Positions 16,787 to 25,397 of a stretch of DNA of 64,000 nucleotides are shown here, in pieces. The DNA is from Bradyrhizobium sp. AUGA SZCCT0176 (GTDB lineage Bacteria > Pseudomonadota > Alphaproteobacteria > Rhizobiales > Xanthobacteraceae), in assembly GCF_018130145.1 (NCBI RefSeq), contig NZ_JAFCMB010000022.1, positions 1 to 64,000 on the forward strand, read 5' to 3'. The number at the start of each line of letters is the position of its first letter. Position 1 is the first letter of the stretch. The position numbers and the translations under genes are program-made. A model generated the notes under the pieces. That model saw nothing but the letters and a program-made list of their open reading frames with translations, was not told the origin of the DNA and did no database searches.

Positions 16787-18625
16787 TCACGGCAGGCGAT
16801 CCAGTACCCACTTCATATGGAGATAAGGCCAGATCCGTCCCGCCGACTCCCAATCCCACGACCTGTCACGATTCAGTTTCAAAACTGCTTTCTCGAACGC
16901 CGGCTCATCGACCAGTTCCGTGAAGGCCTCAACCTTCTTTGCCAGCAGGGATGCAGTCCAGGAAGAAAGCGGACCGTTCAACCATTCCGGCATCGGCGAA
17001 TTGAAGCCGATTTTTCGCTTTGCGGTCCGGATTGATTCCGGCATGCAGCCGGCCATGGCTCGACGCGCAATCAACTTCGAGTATCCGTCGGCGTACTTGG
17101 CCTCTTCCGGAAGGGCAACCGCATAGGTCACCAGCCGCCAATCCAGAAAAGGCATCCGCACTTCTATCCCGTGCGCCATCGACAGGCGATCGAAGTTGCG
17201 CAGGATTGTCGGCAGAACGGTTCCATGGAGCATACGATAGAGCCTGCGATTGAACGAACCCCACTCGGTCGGCAAACGGTCCTCATCACCAACCACCGCG
17301 AACCTCCGTGGAAGCGAGGAAAGCCCGCCCCGCAGAAAAAAATGGCCTCGTCGCTTGAGCAGCGCCGCGCGCGCGAAATCCACCGCGTTTGCCAAAAACG
17401 GCCAGCGCTCCATGATTCCAGAAAGAACGTTACGCATCCAAAACGCCGCTGTACCACCCGCCTGCAGATAGCCCCCCATCAATTCATCAGCACCATGGCC
17501 ATCGAGCGAAACAAGCACTTTTTGGCGACGCAGTTCCCGATAGATCAACCAGACGGCCGTTGGCAGGCCAATGTAGACCTCGTCCATGTCTTCGAGCACG
17601 CGATCGAAATCCCGCAAGGCGTCGTCATCACCGATTTGCAGTATCGTGGGCTCAACACCGGCCCAGGCCGCGGCTTCCTCGGCCTGTGGCCGCTCGTCGT
17701 TGGGAGATCCCGGAAACGACGCGACAAAGGCGTGCCGCCACGCATGATTGCCGCGCGGCCCCATCCCCTTCTTCTCGGCTTCGGACATCGTACAAATGAT
17801 GGCAGAGGAATCGAATCCACCGGACAGGCAAGTGCCAATCGGCACGTCACTGCGCATGCGCAAAGCCACGGCATCTCGAAAAATCTGGCCGAAACGTTCG
17901 ACCCGCTCAGCCTCGGTGGAAGGTAACTGGGGCAGATGATCCAGCGTACGCCACCAACGCGCAACGCTGGTACGGCCGCCCCTTATCCAAAGATGGTGCC
18001 CTCCCTGCAACCGCTTGATTTCCCGGTGCAGGGTCCGCTCGCTTCCTTCAATGCCAAAGGCATCGACCATGATCCGGCGCGCAGCATCTGCATCAATGTC
18101 GGTAGGCACCAATCCGGATCGAACAATGGCGCGCATTTCCGACGCAAACACCAGGCGGCCGTCCGAAATCGAGTAAAGCAATGGTTTGATGCCGAACCGG
18201 TCGCGGGCGAGAAAAACGTCGCCGGATACCTTGTCCGCGATCGCCAGGGCCCACATTCCGTTGAAGCGCAGGAGCATGTCCGGTCCCCACGCCTGCCAGG
18301 CAGCGAGGATAACTTCCGTATCGGACTCGGTGCGGAACGGGACGCCCGCGGCTTGCAACTCTGCCCGCAATTCTAGGAAATTGTAGACCTCGCCATTGTA
18401 GACGATGACAAAACGGCCATCTCCCGAATGCATCGGCTGATCGCCACGGGCGCCGGGGTCAATAATCGCTAAACGCCGATGTCCGAGCGCGATCCGCTCG
18501 TCATCGCTGAACCAAAATCCAGCACCGTCGGGACCGCGGTGAGCGATCAGGCCGGTAATTTTCTCGATGGCAGATGGAGCGACAGCTTCGCCGCGCAGAT
18601 CGACGATACCAGCAATACCGCACAT
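16787..18625 (-). CDS. asnB: Asparagine synthase-type glutamine amidotransferase
   Basis: A 612-residue AsnB-family enzyme. Cys2 of MCGIAGI is the glutaminase nucleophile. The N-domain RGPDGAGFW and YNGEVYNF segments are intact, and the synthetase domain has the PP-loop LSGGFDSSAI near residue 266. All catalytic parts are present, so it should transfer amide nitrogen to an ATP-activated carboxylate. In polysaccharide clusters such proteins (WbpS, and WbmE/WbmI of Bordetella) amidate uronic acids. With the WbpB/D/E trio upstream this is the likely role. Simple asparagine synthesis is the alternative. It starts 3 nt after the wzx stop. Confidence 0.9.
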   Translation of the reverse strand: MCGIAGIVDLRGEAVAPSAIEKITGLIAHRGPDGAGFWFSDDERIALGHRRLAIIDPGARGDQPMHSGDGRFVIVYNGEVYNFLELRAELQAAGVPFRTESDTEVILAAWQAWGPDMLLRFNGMWALAIADKVSGDVFLARDRFGIKPLLYSISDGRLVFASEMRAIVRSGLVPTDIDADAARRIMVDAFGIEGSERTLHREIKRLQGGHHLWIRGGRTSVARWWRTLDHLPQLPSTEAERVERFGQIFRDAVALRMRSDVPIGTCLSGGFDSSAIICTMSEAEKKGMGPRGNHAWRHAFVASFPGSPNDERPQAEEAAAWAGVEPTILQIGDDDALRDFDRVLEDMDEVYIGLPTAVWLIYRELRRQKVLVSLDGHGADELMGGYLQAGGTAAFWMRNVLSGIMERWPFLANAVDFARAALLKRRGHFFLRGGLSSLPRRFAVVGDEDRLPTEWGSFNRRLYRMLHGTVLPTILRNFDRLSMAHGIEVRMPFLDWRLVTYAVALPEEAKYADGYSKLIARRAMAGCMPESIRTAKRKIGFNSPMPEWLNGPLSSWTASLLAKKVEAFTELVDEPAFEKAVLKLNRDRSWDWESAGRIWPYLHMKWVLDRLP

Positions 18626-18628
18626 GAA

Positions 18629-20173
18629 TCAGAAACTCCGGGCGGGAAGAAACCGTGTTACGATGCGATACAGATCCCGCCGGCAAATTGCTCCATAGGG
18701 GCCGATGCTGGAAACGGCAATGACCGCCATCAGGATCGCCGCGGCCGAAAGAACGTAATAGCCGGCAACCTCCCACAAAGCGGCACCTTGATCTATCCCA
18801 TAGTTCGTAATCCAGACTCGCAACAGGATTGCACCGACGACCCCTACTCCAATCGGCATCAGGACAAAATGCAAAACCCGCAACCCGATGTCCGGCAAGG
18901 CGAAACTTCGCCGCAGCAGCAGCGTCATGAAAACCATCTGGGCCAGTGCGCCGGCACATGCACTCCAACCCGCCGCCGGCCATCCAAAATAGGGAAGCGC
19001 CATCGCACTAGTTCCGAGGGTGAATAGCGCAGTGACCAGCGATATCGCGGCGTTTGCGCCCGTCCTGCCCTTCGCCAGGAGATAGAACGTGAAAACGTTG
19101 GTACCGCTGCCAAGGATGCCTGCCAAGGCCAGCACGATCAGCACGCGCTGGCCTTCGGCCGCAACTTCCGGGCCGGTCCATAGGTACAGCACATTACCCG
19201 CCACAGGAATAAGAGCTCCGAGCGCGGTTACGGCCAGCACGTTCAGTATCCATGATGCACGAAAAAACAGGTCGCCGACGCGCTCGTCGCTCTCGCCCTG
19301 CAATGCACTGAAAAATGGAAACAGAATCTCGCCGATCTTGAGAACACCAATGTAAATTGCTTCCTCCGCGCGCAGCGCGATCGAATAGTATCCGACGTTT
19401 TGCGGCTGAAGAAACATGCCGAGCAAATAGCGTTCCGCCTGTCCGGCGACCAATCCACCGCCCTGCGCCAGCGCCTGCCATTTGCCGATGTGCAGGAGAG
19501 TTAGCAGTGATCTGGAATGCAGCGCTGGAAACGCCACCACATCTGGGCATAGCAGCCGCGCCAGCAGCATCGACAGCAGGAGATTGACTGCAAAACCGAT
19601 CATTTGACAGGCCACGAAAGTCGACGCCTGCGGCCAGTGCGGGATCAATAGAAGCATTGAAAGTGTCGACGCCACGCTGCCTGCGACGCTCACCAGAGCC
19701 AGCCGCGCGTAATCCTGATGGGCCGTGAACAGCGCCAGGCACACGCCGGCGATGCACTGGAAAAGCCACCCCACGGCACCGAAAGCGAACGCAGCGAAAA
19801 GATCGCCCGCCAGGTCACCGCCCAGATGAAAAACGCGCTGCGCAAAGGCCGGGCCGACGAGCCAAAAAAGGCCCACAAGTGGAATTCCTACCGCCAGGCT
19901 GAGAAACAGAGCCGTTGCAAAAAACTGTCGGGTCTCATGGCGCGCTGCCGTGGCGAGCGTTCGGGCAAATTCGCGCGTCGACATCATGGCGAGAGAGCCA
20001 CTGAAAATGAGCGCAGGCGCAATGGTGGCGACGACAAGCCCCGCCATCCCGAAGGATGCAACGCCCAATTTACCGACGACAAACGGCAAGATCAGCAAGT
20101 TCAGCCCGACGCTGACGAGGAATGCCATGGCATTCCAGGTCGAATTTGCCAGCAGTCGGGAGCCGCTTTTCAT
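18629..20173 (-). CDS. wzx: Wzx-like flippase (MATE/PST family)
   Basis: A 514-residue inner-membrane protein with about twelve to fourteen hydrophobic segments of the polysaccharide transporter family. The N-terminus (SRLLANSTWNAMAFLVSVGLN) and the FGMAGLVVATIAPALIFSG segment are typical of Wzx. It should flip the undecaprenyl-linked repeat unit to the periplasm for the Wzy protein encoded two genes downstream. It begins 52 nt after the aminotransferase stop and is followed at once by asnB. Confidence 0.85.
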   Translation of the reverse strand: MKSGSRLLANSTWNAMAFLVSVGLNLLILPFVVGKLGVASFGMAGLVVATIAPALIFSGSLAMMSTREFARTLATAARHETRQFFATALFLSLAVGIPLVGLFWLVGPAFAQRVFHLGGDLAGDLFAAFAFGAVGWLFQCIAGVCLALFTAHQDYARLALVSVAGSVASTLSMLLLIPHWPQASTFVACQMIGFAVNLLLSMLLARLLCPDVVAFPALHSRSLLTLLHIGKWQALAQGGGLVAGQAERYLLGMFLQPQNVGYYSIALRAEEAIYIGVLKIGEILFPFFSALQGESDERVGDLFFRASWILNVLAVTALGALIPVAGNVLYLWTGPEVAAEGQRVLIVLALAGILGSGTNVFTFYLLAKGRTGANAAISLVTALFTLGTSAMALPYFGWPAAGWSACAGALAQMVFMTLLLRRSFALPDIGLRVLHFVLMPIGVGVVGAILLRVWITNYGIDQGAALWEVAGYYVLSAAAILMAVIAVSSIGPYGAICRRDLYRIVTRFLPARSF

Positions 20174-20225
20174 GAGAATTGCGCAGCCATTTCATAATCG
20201 ATATCGCCTGCACTGCGCAGCACGA

Positions 20226-21326
20226 CTAACCGAAGGCGCGAATGAGATCGACCACGGTCTTCTGTTGCGGCGCCGTGATTTCCGCAAACATCGGCAATGA
20301 CAAAATCCGGCTTTGAGCCCGATGCGCATTCGGAAACTGCTCTGGACGATGCTCCAATCGTCCATAGGCCTCCAGAAACGGAAGAGCCACCGGGTAGTTG
20401 ACGGCGGTTTGCACGTTGTTTGCGCTCAGGTGGGCGGCGAGCTTGTCGCGTTCCGGATGCTGGATGGTATAAAGATGATACACATGGGTGCGGTCCGGAG
20501 CCACCTGAGGAACAACAACGTCTTCGATCTGATTGAGGCCGGCATCATAAACCGTTGCCGCCGCCTGCCGAGCCTGCGTCCACCGCGTGAGATGTGGCAA
20601 CTTTGCCGAAAGGATAGCGGCCTGCATGCCGTCGAGACGACTGTTGATGCCCTCGATACGATGCTGATGTTTGACAAGGCCACCGTGTCGCGCCAACATT
20701 GCCATTCGTTCGGCAAGATCCGCGCGACCGGTAACAATTGCGCCAGCGTCTCCCATCGCTCCGAGATTTTTCCCGGGATAGAACGAATAGGTCGCAGCGT
20801 CCCCGAACGTGCCGACTTGCTGGTCTCGGTATTCGGCCAGATGAGCCTGAGCGCAGTCTTCGATCACCCACAGTTTGTGTCGACGCGCGATCTGCATGAT
20901 CGCGTCCATGTCGGCCGGCTGACCGTAGAGATGGACCGGAATGATTCCCACCGTCCGCGGCGTAATGGCATTTTCGATCGCGGCCGGATCGATCGTGTAG
21001 GTGCCGGCGTCAGTGTCACAAAAGACGACGTTCGCGCCGGCATGCGTAATCGTGGCCGATGTGCTGATCCAGGACCACGCGGTCGTAATCACCTCATCGC
21101 CGGGCGAAACTCCCAAAGCCCGCATCGCGACGTAAAGAGCGTCCGTTCCGTTCGCGCAAGACACGCAATGGGGGGCGCCGACGGCGGCCGCAAACGCAGT
21201 TTCGAAATTGTCGACGTATGGACCACGTATGAAGGAGCTGTCACGAATGACGGCGGCGATCGCGGCATCGATTTCCGACTTGATGCTTTCATATTGCAGA
21301 TGGAGGTCGGCGTAGGGCACGGCCAT
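20226..21326 (-). CDS. wbpE: WbpE/WlbC-like PLP aminotransferase (UDP-sugar C3 aminotransferase)
   Basis: A 366-residue DegT/DnrJ/EryC1/StrS aminotransferase. Lys186 (SFYPGKNLGAMGD) is the PLP Schiff-base lysine and Asp157 (EDCAQAH) binds the cofactor nitrogen. The start MAVPYADLHLQYESIKSEI is characteristic of the WbpE/WlbC group, which aminates the 3-keto UDP-GlcNAc uronate. The Met at 21326 is preferred for homology; one five codons upstream (21341) is possible. It lies with WbpB- and WbpD-like genes in one operon, which strengthens the pathway call. Confidence 0.87.
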   Translation of the reverse strand: MAVPYADLHLQYESIKSEIDAAIAAVIRDSSFIRGPYVDNFETAFAAAVGAPHCVSCANGTDALYVAMRALGVSPGDEVITTAWSWISTSATITHAGANVVFCDTDAGTYTIDPAAIENAITPRTVGIIPVHLYGQPADMDAIMQIARRHKLWVIEDCAQAHLAEYRDQQVGTFGDAATYSFYPGKNLGAMGDAGAIVTGRADLAERMAMLARHGGLVKHQHRIEGINSRLDGMQAAILSAKLPHLTRWTQARQAAATVYDAGLNQIEDVVVPQVAPDRTHVYHLYTIQHPERDKLAAHLSANNVQTAVNYPVALPFLEAYGRLEHRPEQFPNAHRAQSRILSLPMFAEITAPQQKTVVDLIRAFG

Positions 21327-21357
21327 GGGATGGAGCCTCATTTCGAACCAGTAGCTG

Positions 21358-21822
21358 TCAATGGCGCCGAATTAGACGCGCCGGATTTCCGGCGTAGCTT
21401 CCGGGCAACGTAATGTCCTTGGTAACGACCGCGCCGGCCCCGATCACAACATTGTCGCAGATCTCAACCGGAAGAATTGACGCCCCCGACCCGATCGATA
21501 CGTGATTTCCGATTTTCGTGTGGCGCCACAACTCTTTGCGGCCTCGCGCCGGGCCACCCGTCGAAAACGTGTCGTTGATGAACATCACCCCATGACCAAT
21601 GAAGCAATCGTCGCCGATCGTGACAAGCTCGCAAACAAACGCATGGGACTGAACGCGCGTTCGCGATCCAATCCGTACTGATTTCTGGATTTCGGTGAAG
21701 GGGCCAATAAAGCAATCGTCGCCAATTTCGCAACCGTAAAGATTGCACGGCTCGACGATGATGACACGAGCACCGAATACCACGTCACGCATGCCCACCT
21801 GTCGGATTTCGGGCTCGTTCAT
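21358..21822 (-). CDS. wbpD: WbpD/WlbB-like UDP-sugar N-acetyltransferase
   Basis: A 154-residue hexapeptide-repeat acyltransferase. The repeat begins FGARVIIVEPCNLYGCEIGDD and continues through VTIGDDCFIGHGVMFINDTF, the WbpD/WlbB hallmark where the Asn and Asp line the active site. It ends VVTKDITLPGSYAGNPARLI. It would acetylate the C3 amine of UDP-2-acetamido-3-amino-glucuronate using acetyl-CoA. The ATG at 21822 overlaps the stop of the oxidoreductase gene by 4 nt (ATGA), fitting translational coupling within a WbpB-D-E operon. Confidence 0.87.
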   Translation of the reverse strand: MNEPEIRQVGMRDVVFGARVIIVEPCNLYGCEIGDDCFIGPFTEIQKSVRIGSRTRVQSHAFVCELVTIGDDCFIGHGVMFINDTFSTGGPARGRKELWRHTKIGNHVSIGSGASILPVEICDNVVIGAGAVVTKDITLPGSYAGNPARLIRRH

Positions 21823-22880
21823 GGCAGTTCGCCGAGACGGCATAATTGCGGAGCAAACTTTAAAGAGACTTCCTTGCCGGTCTCAATGGATTCATACAAC
21901 GCAGATATCAATTCAAGGCTCTTTCGACCCTGAAGGCCATCGACAAGCGCGGGACCCTGATCGTTGAGGCATTTGACGACATGTTCGTAATAGGCCTGGT
22001 GGCCGAAACCATAGACGTTTGGCGGATTAACCGAGAACCTTTCGACAACCTCTCTGTCTGAATCAAGCTCCTTTGAGAACTGCCAGTGCCGGATCTTGTT
22101 CACGGCAAACCCGGCAATCTCAACTGCTCCCCCTTCACCGAGTATTGACAACGAGCCTTCGAGATCCGTTGGCCTGACTGCCGTTGTCGCCTCGATGATT
22201 CCGAGCGCACCGTTCTTGAACTTGAGCGTCGCCACTGCAGTGTCTTCGGCTTCGATGTTCACCAGCGCGGTTGCTGCCCGGGCGTGTACGCTGACCACGT
22301 CGCCGAAGAACCACTCGAGCATATCAACATGGTGACTTGCCTGGTTGGCCAGAACGCCTCCATCATAGGCCCAGGTTCCACGCCATTTATCCTGATCATA
22401 ATAGGCCTGATCACGACACCAGCGCACCCTTACGGTTCCCAGGATCAACCGTCCGAAGCGACCGGCCTCGAGCGCTTCGCGCGCCTTGATCACGGGGACA
22501 TTGAACCGGTTCTGCTTCACGACGAAAAGCTTGACGGCAGCAGCATCGCAGGCGTTCATCATGACATCGGCGTCTTCGAGCCGGAGCGCCATCGGCTTTT
22601 CGACGATGACATGCTTGCCGGCCTTGGCCGCGGCAATGGCGTGAGCCGGATGCATCCCGCTGGGCGTCAACACCGAAACCGCCTGCATGTCCTTGTGGTT
22701 CAGAAATTCATCAATGCTGTAGAACGCCGGCACGCCAAACCGCGAGGCGATCGTGTCGGCCCGCTCGCGCACGACGTCGCAGACTGCAACCAATTTGGCC
22801 CCAGCGATATGGCCGCCGCCAAGAAGATCAGCGTGACGCTTTGCGATACGTCCGCACCCCAGCAAGCCAAATTTGATCAC
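21819..22880 (-). CDS. wbpB: WbpB/WlbA-like Gfo/Idh/MocA oxidoreductase
   Basis: A 353-residue NAD-dependent sugar dehydrogenase. The dinucleotide motif GCGRIAKRHADLL covers residues 8-20. Glu94-Lys95-Pro96 (VIVEKPMAL) is the conserved EKP of the family, and SHHVDMLEWFFGDV contains the active-site His. GCGRIAKRH and the DQDKWRGTW segment are typical of WbpB/WlbA, which oxidises C3 of UDP-GlcNAc uronic acid. It has a GTG start at 22880 preceded by GGGTG. It is the first gene of a long minus-strand operon running to the Wzy gene. Confidence 0.87.
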   Translation of the reverse strand: MIKFGLLGCGRIAKRHADLLGGGHIAGAKLVAVCDVVRERADTIASRFGVPAFYSIDEFLNHKDMQAVSVLTPSGMHPAHAIAAAKAGKHVIVEKPMALRLEDADVMMNACDAAAVKLFVVKQNRFNVPVIKAREALEAGRFGRLILGTVRVRWCRDQAYYDQDKWRGTWAYDGGVLANQASHHVDMLEWFFGDVVSVHARAATALVNIEAEDTAVATLKFKNGALGIIEATTAVRPTDLEGSLSILGEGGAVEIAGFAVNKIRHWQFSKELDSDREVVERFSVNPPNVYGFGHQAYYEHVVKCLNDQGPALVDGLQGRKSLELISALYESIETGKEVSLKFAPQLCRLGELP

Positions 22881-23360
22881 TGATCACCCAATTTGCGGTT
22901 CGCCACGAAGAGCTTTCGAAGTCAATTCGGGACTACTCGATCCCGTGCGACACGGGTATCGCAAAATCAACTTGCCCACCCCGCCGAACCATTTTCATCG
23001 GATAGCCGAAGCAGCTATGTTTTTCAACAGCTTGCATCGCTTTTAGGCTCCTGGTTACCAGTATTGCGGGTCAGGCCAAGCGCGACCGCACTGACATCAA
23101 TGGTGAAGCACCTGCGACGCAGGGCGCCCTTGGACACCTACCGACGCGCAATGGGGCAACGGTCTCATTATACCACATCGCACCGCTGTACGAAGCGCTC
23201 CTTTCAACACCCTTAAGTTGCATTGTCGATAACACTCCTATCGCGCACGTGATTTCAAGCCTGGATCGCTCCTTCCGCCCTATGCCGCGAAATGTGACCG
23301 GTCTATACCGGCTGAAGAGCGGAACAACGGAGATAACTCTCGACCATCGACCGGTCGCGG
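22881..23360. other. Divergent intergenic region at the right side of the polysaccharide cluster
   Basis: A 480-nt gap between the WbpB-like gene (minus) and the SDR gene (plus). I see no convincing gene; short open frames have no family content. It must carry the promoter of the long wbpB-to-wzy operon. The base composition is more AT-rich than the flanking core genes. A decayed gene fragment cannot be excluded by eye. Confidence 0.5.
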
Positions 23361-24269
23361 GTGCTTGAATTCTGGGAGCGGTATGATTTGCTAGGATTGG
23401 ATGAACCAGCTGAACACAACAAAACTGAGACGAAGAGTCTGGTTATAGGAGCTACCGGCCTTGTCGGCGGCTACATCGTTGAACGCCTGGTCCGCAGCGG
23501 TCAACGACCCCTTGCCTTGTCAAGGGCACCGCAAGATGGGACGGGGATCGATTGGTTTTTGGGTGACCTTGAAAAACCTGAAGCTTTCAAATTTCCACCA
23601 TTTACGACCCTGTTTTGCACGGCGAGTGCTGCGCTGTTGTCCAGCGCTCTGCCATATCTATTGAATCCTTCCCTGAAGCGAATTGTTGTCTTCACCTCGA
23701 CAAGCGTCCTTACAAAAATTGATAGCGAGATTGCTTCCGAACGAGCAACCTTGACCAGGCTAGCCGAAGCGGAGCGAAACATCGAAAGTATCTGCTCACA
23801 GGCCGGCATTGAATGGACCATATTGCGGCCGACACTCATCTATGCCGAAGGACGGGATCGCAATATTACGCCACTATCGCGGCTTATTCGGAAATTTGGC
23901 TTTATGCCTCTCGTCGGGGGAGCGCAGGGTTTGCGGCAGCCTGTGCATGCGGAGGACTTGGCCATCGGAGCGGTCTCCGCAGCATTCAGTCAAGCCGCTG
24001 CAAACAAGATATACTCGTTGCCCGGCGGCGAAACCCTCACCTACCGCGAGATGATCGGTCGAATTTTTGACGGGATGAAGTTGCCGCGACGGACACTCTC
24101 AATACCACCAGTCTTGTGGCGAGCAGGATTTGTCGTCGCCAAGCCATTGTTCCCAAGCGCTAACGCCGCAATGGGCATCCGGATGATGAAGGATATGGCC
24201 TTCGATTCAACGCCTGCGGTACGCGACTTCGGATGGAAGCCAAGAAATTTCTTTCCGACCTTCGACTAG
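23361..24269 (+). CDS. NAD(P)-dependent epimerase/dehydratase (SDR, NmrA/WbpV-like)
   Basis: A 302-residue atypical/extended SDR. The nucleotide-binding motif VIGATGLVGGYIVERL is at about residues 28-43. Catalytic Ser-Thr (FTSTSVLT) is present but a clean YxxxK is not obvious, as in NmrA-like members. The later LRPTLIYAEGRDRNITPL and GLRQPVHAEDLA segments match epimerases of glycan clusters such as WbpV. Codon and base use are clearly more AT-rich than in neighbouring housekeeping genes, which suggests transfer. The ATG at 23361 is the only good start I see. A dispersed repeat follows it. Confidence 0.7.
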   Translation: MLEFWERYDLLGLDEPAEHNKTETKSLVIGATGLVGGYIVERLVRSGQRPLALSRAPQDGTGIDWFLGDLEKPEAFKFPPFTTLFCTASAALLSSALPYLLNPSLKRIVVFTSTSVLTKIDSEIASERATLTRLAEAERNIESICSQAGIEWTILRPTLIYAEGRDRNITPLSRLIRKFGFMPLVGGAQGLRQPVHAEDLAIGAVSAAFSQAAANKIYSLPGGETLTYREMIGRIFDGMKLPRRTLSIPPVLWRAGFVVAKPLFPSANAAMGIRMMKDMAFDSTPAVRDFGWKPRNFFPTFD

Positions 24270-24275
24270 GGTCGA

Positions 24276-24376
24276 CTAGAGCCTTTTCCGTTCCGATGGA
24301 ATCGGGGCTCTAGATTTTTGATTTGACGCATTTTCTTGACGCGAACCGGTGTCCACTTCGCTGGAAAACGCTCTAG
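24276..24376. repeat. Dispersed intergenic repeat with CTAGAGC ends, copy 1
   Basis: A 101-nt element bounded by CTAGAGC and its reverse complement GCTCTAG, with an internal third copy at 24307-24313. The left part (24278-24312) folds as an AGAGCC...GGCTCT hairpin followed by TTTTTG, so it may terminate transcription of the SDR gene. The right part contains TTTGACGC...ACGCGAACCGG, which recurs at 43813-43840. It sits between convergent genes at the edge of the polysaccharide region. Confidence 0.75.
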
Positions 24377-24392
24377 CCGGATAGCTCGCTCA

Positions 24393-25256
24393 TCAGTCGC
24401 CAAATACCACTGTCTTCCGGCCGTTGAGGATCACACGATCTTCGAGGTGATGGCGTATCGCGCGGGCCAGCACGCGGCGCTCGATATCGCGGCCCTTGCG
24501 CGAGAGATCTTCCGGAGTATCGCGGTGGCTGATGCGCTCGACGTCCTGGTCGATGATCGGGCCTTCATCGAGGTCGCGCGTCACATAGTGTGCGGTCGCG
24601 CCGATCAGTTTGACGCCGCGCTCATGCGCCTGGTGATAGGGCCGAGCGCCTTTGAAGCCCGGCAGGAACGAGTGGTGGATATTGATGCAGCGGCCCGAAA
24701 GCGCTTCTGACATCTCGTCCGAGAGAATCTGCATATAGCGCGCCAGCACCACGAGGTCGGTGCCGCTGTCCTGCACCAGTTTCAGGACCGCCTGTTCCTG
24801 CTCGCGCTTGGTCTCCCTGGTGACCGGCAGATAGTGGAACGGGATCTTGCCGAAATCGAGATTGTCATAGGTCTCACGCGGATGATTGGAGACGATCGCG
24901 GTCGGAATCATCTCCAGTTCGCCGGTGCGCCACCGATAGAGGATATCGACCAGGCAATGATCCGATTTGGAAGCCAGCAACATCACCCGGCGGCGGCTGG
25001 CGCGATCGCGCATCTGCCAGTCCATGCCGAAGCGGTCGGCGATCGCGGTAAAGCCGGTCTGCAACGCCGCCAGTTCGACCGCGAGGTCCGCGGCGGTGAA
25101 CACCACCCGCATGAAGAATTTTTTGGTTTCGATATCGTCGAACTGCTGGGCGTCCAGAATGTTCTGTCCGTTATGGGCGAGAAAGGTCGACACCGCGGAG
25201 ACGATGCCGGGGCGATCGGGGCAGGACAGGGTCAGGACGAACTGATGGTCGGGCAT
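24393..25256 (-). CDS. purU: Formyltetrahydrofolate deformylase
   Basis: A 287-residue enzyme that hydrolyses 10-formyl-THF to THF and formate, balancing one-carbon pools and supplying formate for PurT. An N-terminal ACT domain (about 5-80; SCPDRPGIVSAVSTFLAHN) is followed by the formyltransferase domain. Catalytic Asn192, His194 and Asp230 are in INIHHSFLPGFKGARPYHQ and TRDLDEGPIID. The ATG at 25256 is chosen because the ACT domain starts right there; the longer frame to 25301 adds nothing familiar. Complete and ordinary for its family. Confidence 0.95.
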   Translation of the reverse strand: MPDHQFVLTLSCPDRPGIVSAVSTFLAHNGQNILDAQQFDDIETKKFFMRVVFTAADLAVELAALQTGFTAIADRFGMDWQMRDRASRRRVMLLASKSDHCLVDILYRWRTGELEMIPTAIVSNHPRETYDNLDFGKIPFHYLPVTRETKREQEQAVLKLVQDSGTDLVVLARYMQILSDEMSEALSGRCINIHHSFLPGFKGARPYHQAHERGVKLIGATAHYVTRDLDEGPIIDQDVERISHRDTPEDLSRKGRDIERRVLARAIRHHLEDRVILNGRKTVVFGD

Positions 25257-25397
25257 GGCGCGGGCTTGATTACAATTCTGGCAGAGACGTGGAACGCTCA
25301 TTTGGCGCCCTGCTCTATCACCACCAACCGGCTTGCGCCAATCCGGAAACCGGGGTCATGATGAACAAAGCACGACGATTGGCGTTGGAGCGAGGCC

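Noticed and set aside
16787..18625. AsnB homologue as a lasso-peptide cyclase
   Set aside because: It retains the full glutaminase domain with Cys2, and no precursor peptide, RRE or transglutaminase-like protease gene is nearby; the setting is a polysaccharide cluster.
22893..23216. A 107-codon plus-strand open frame
   Set aside because: No hydrophobic pattern, domain or ribosome site; low-complexity basic protein in a promoter-type gap.
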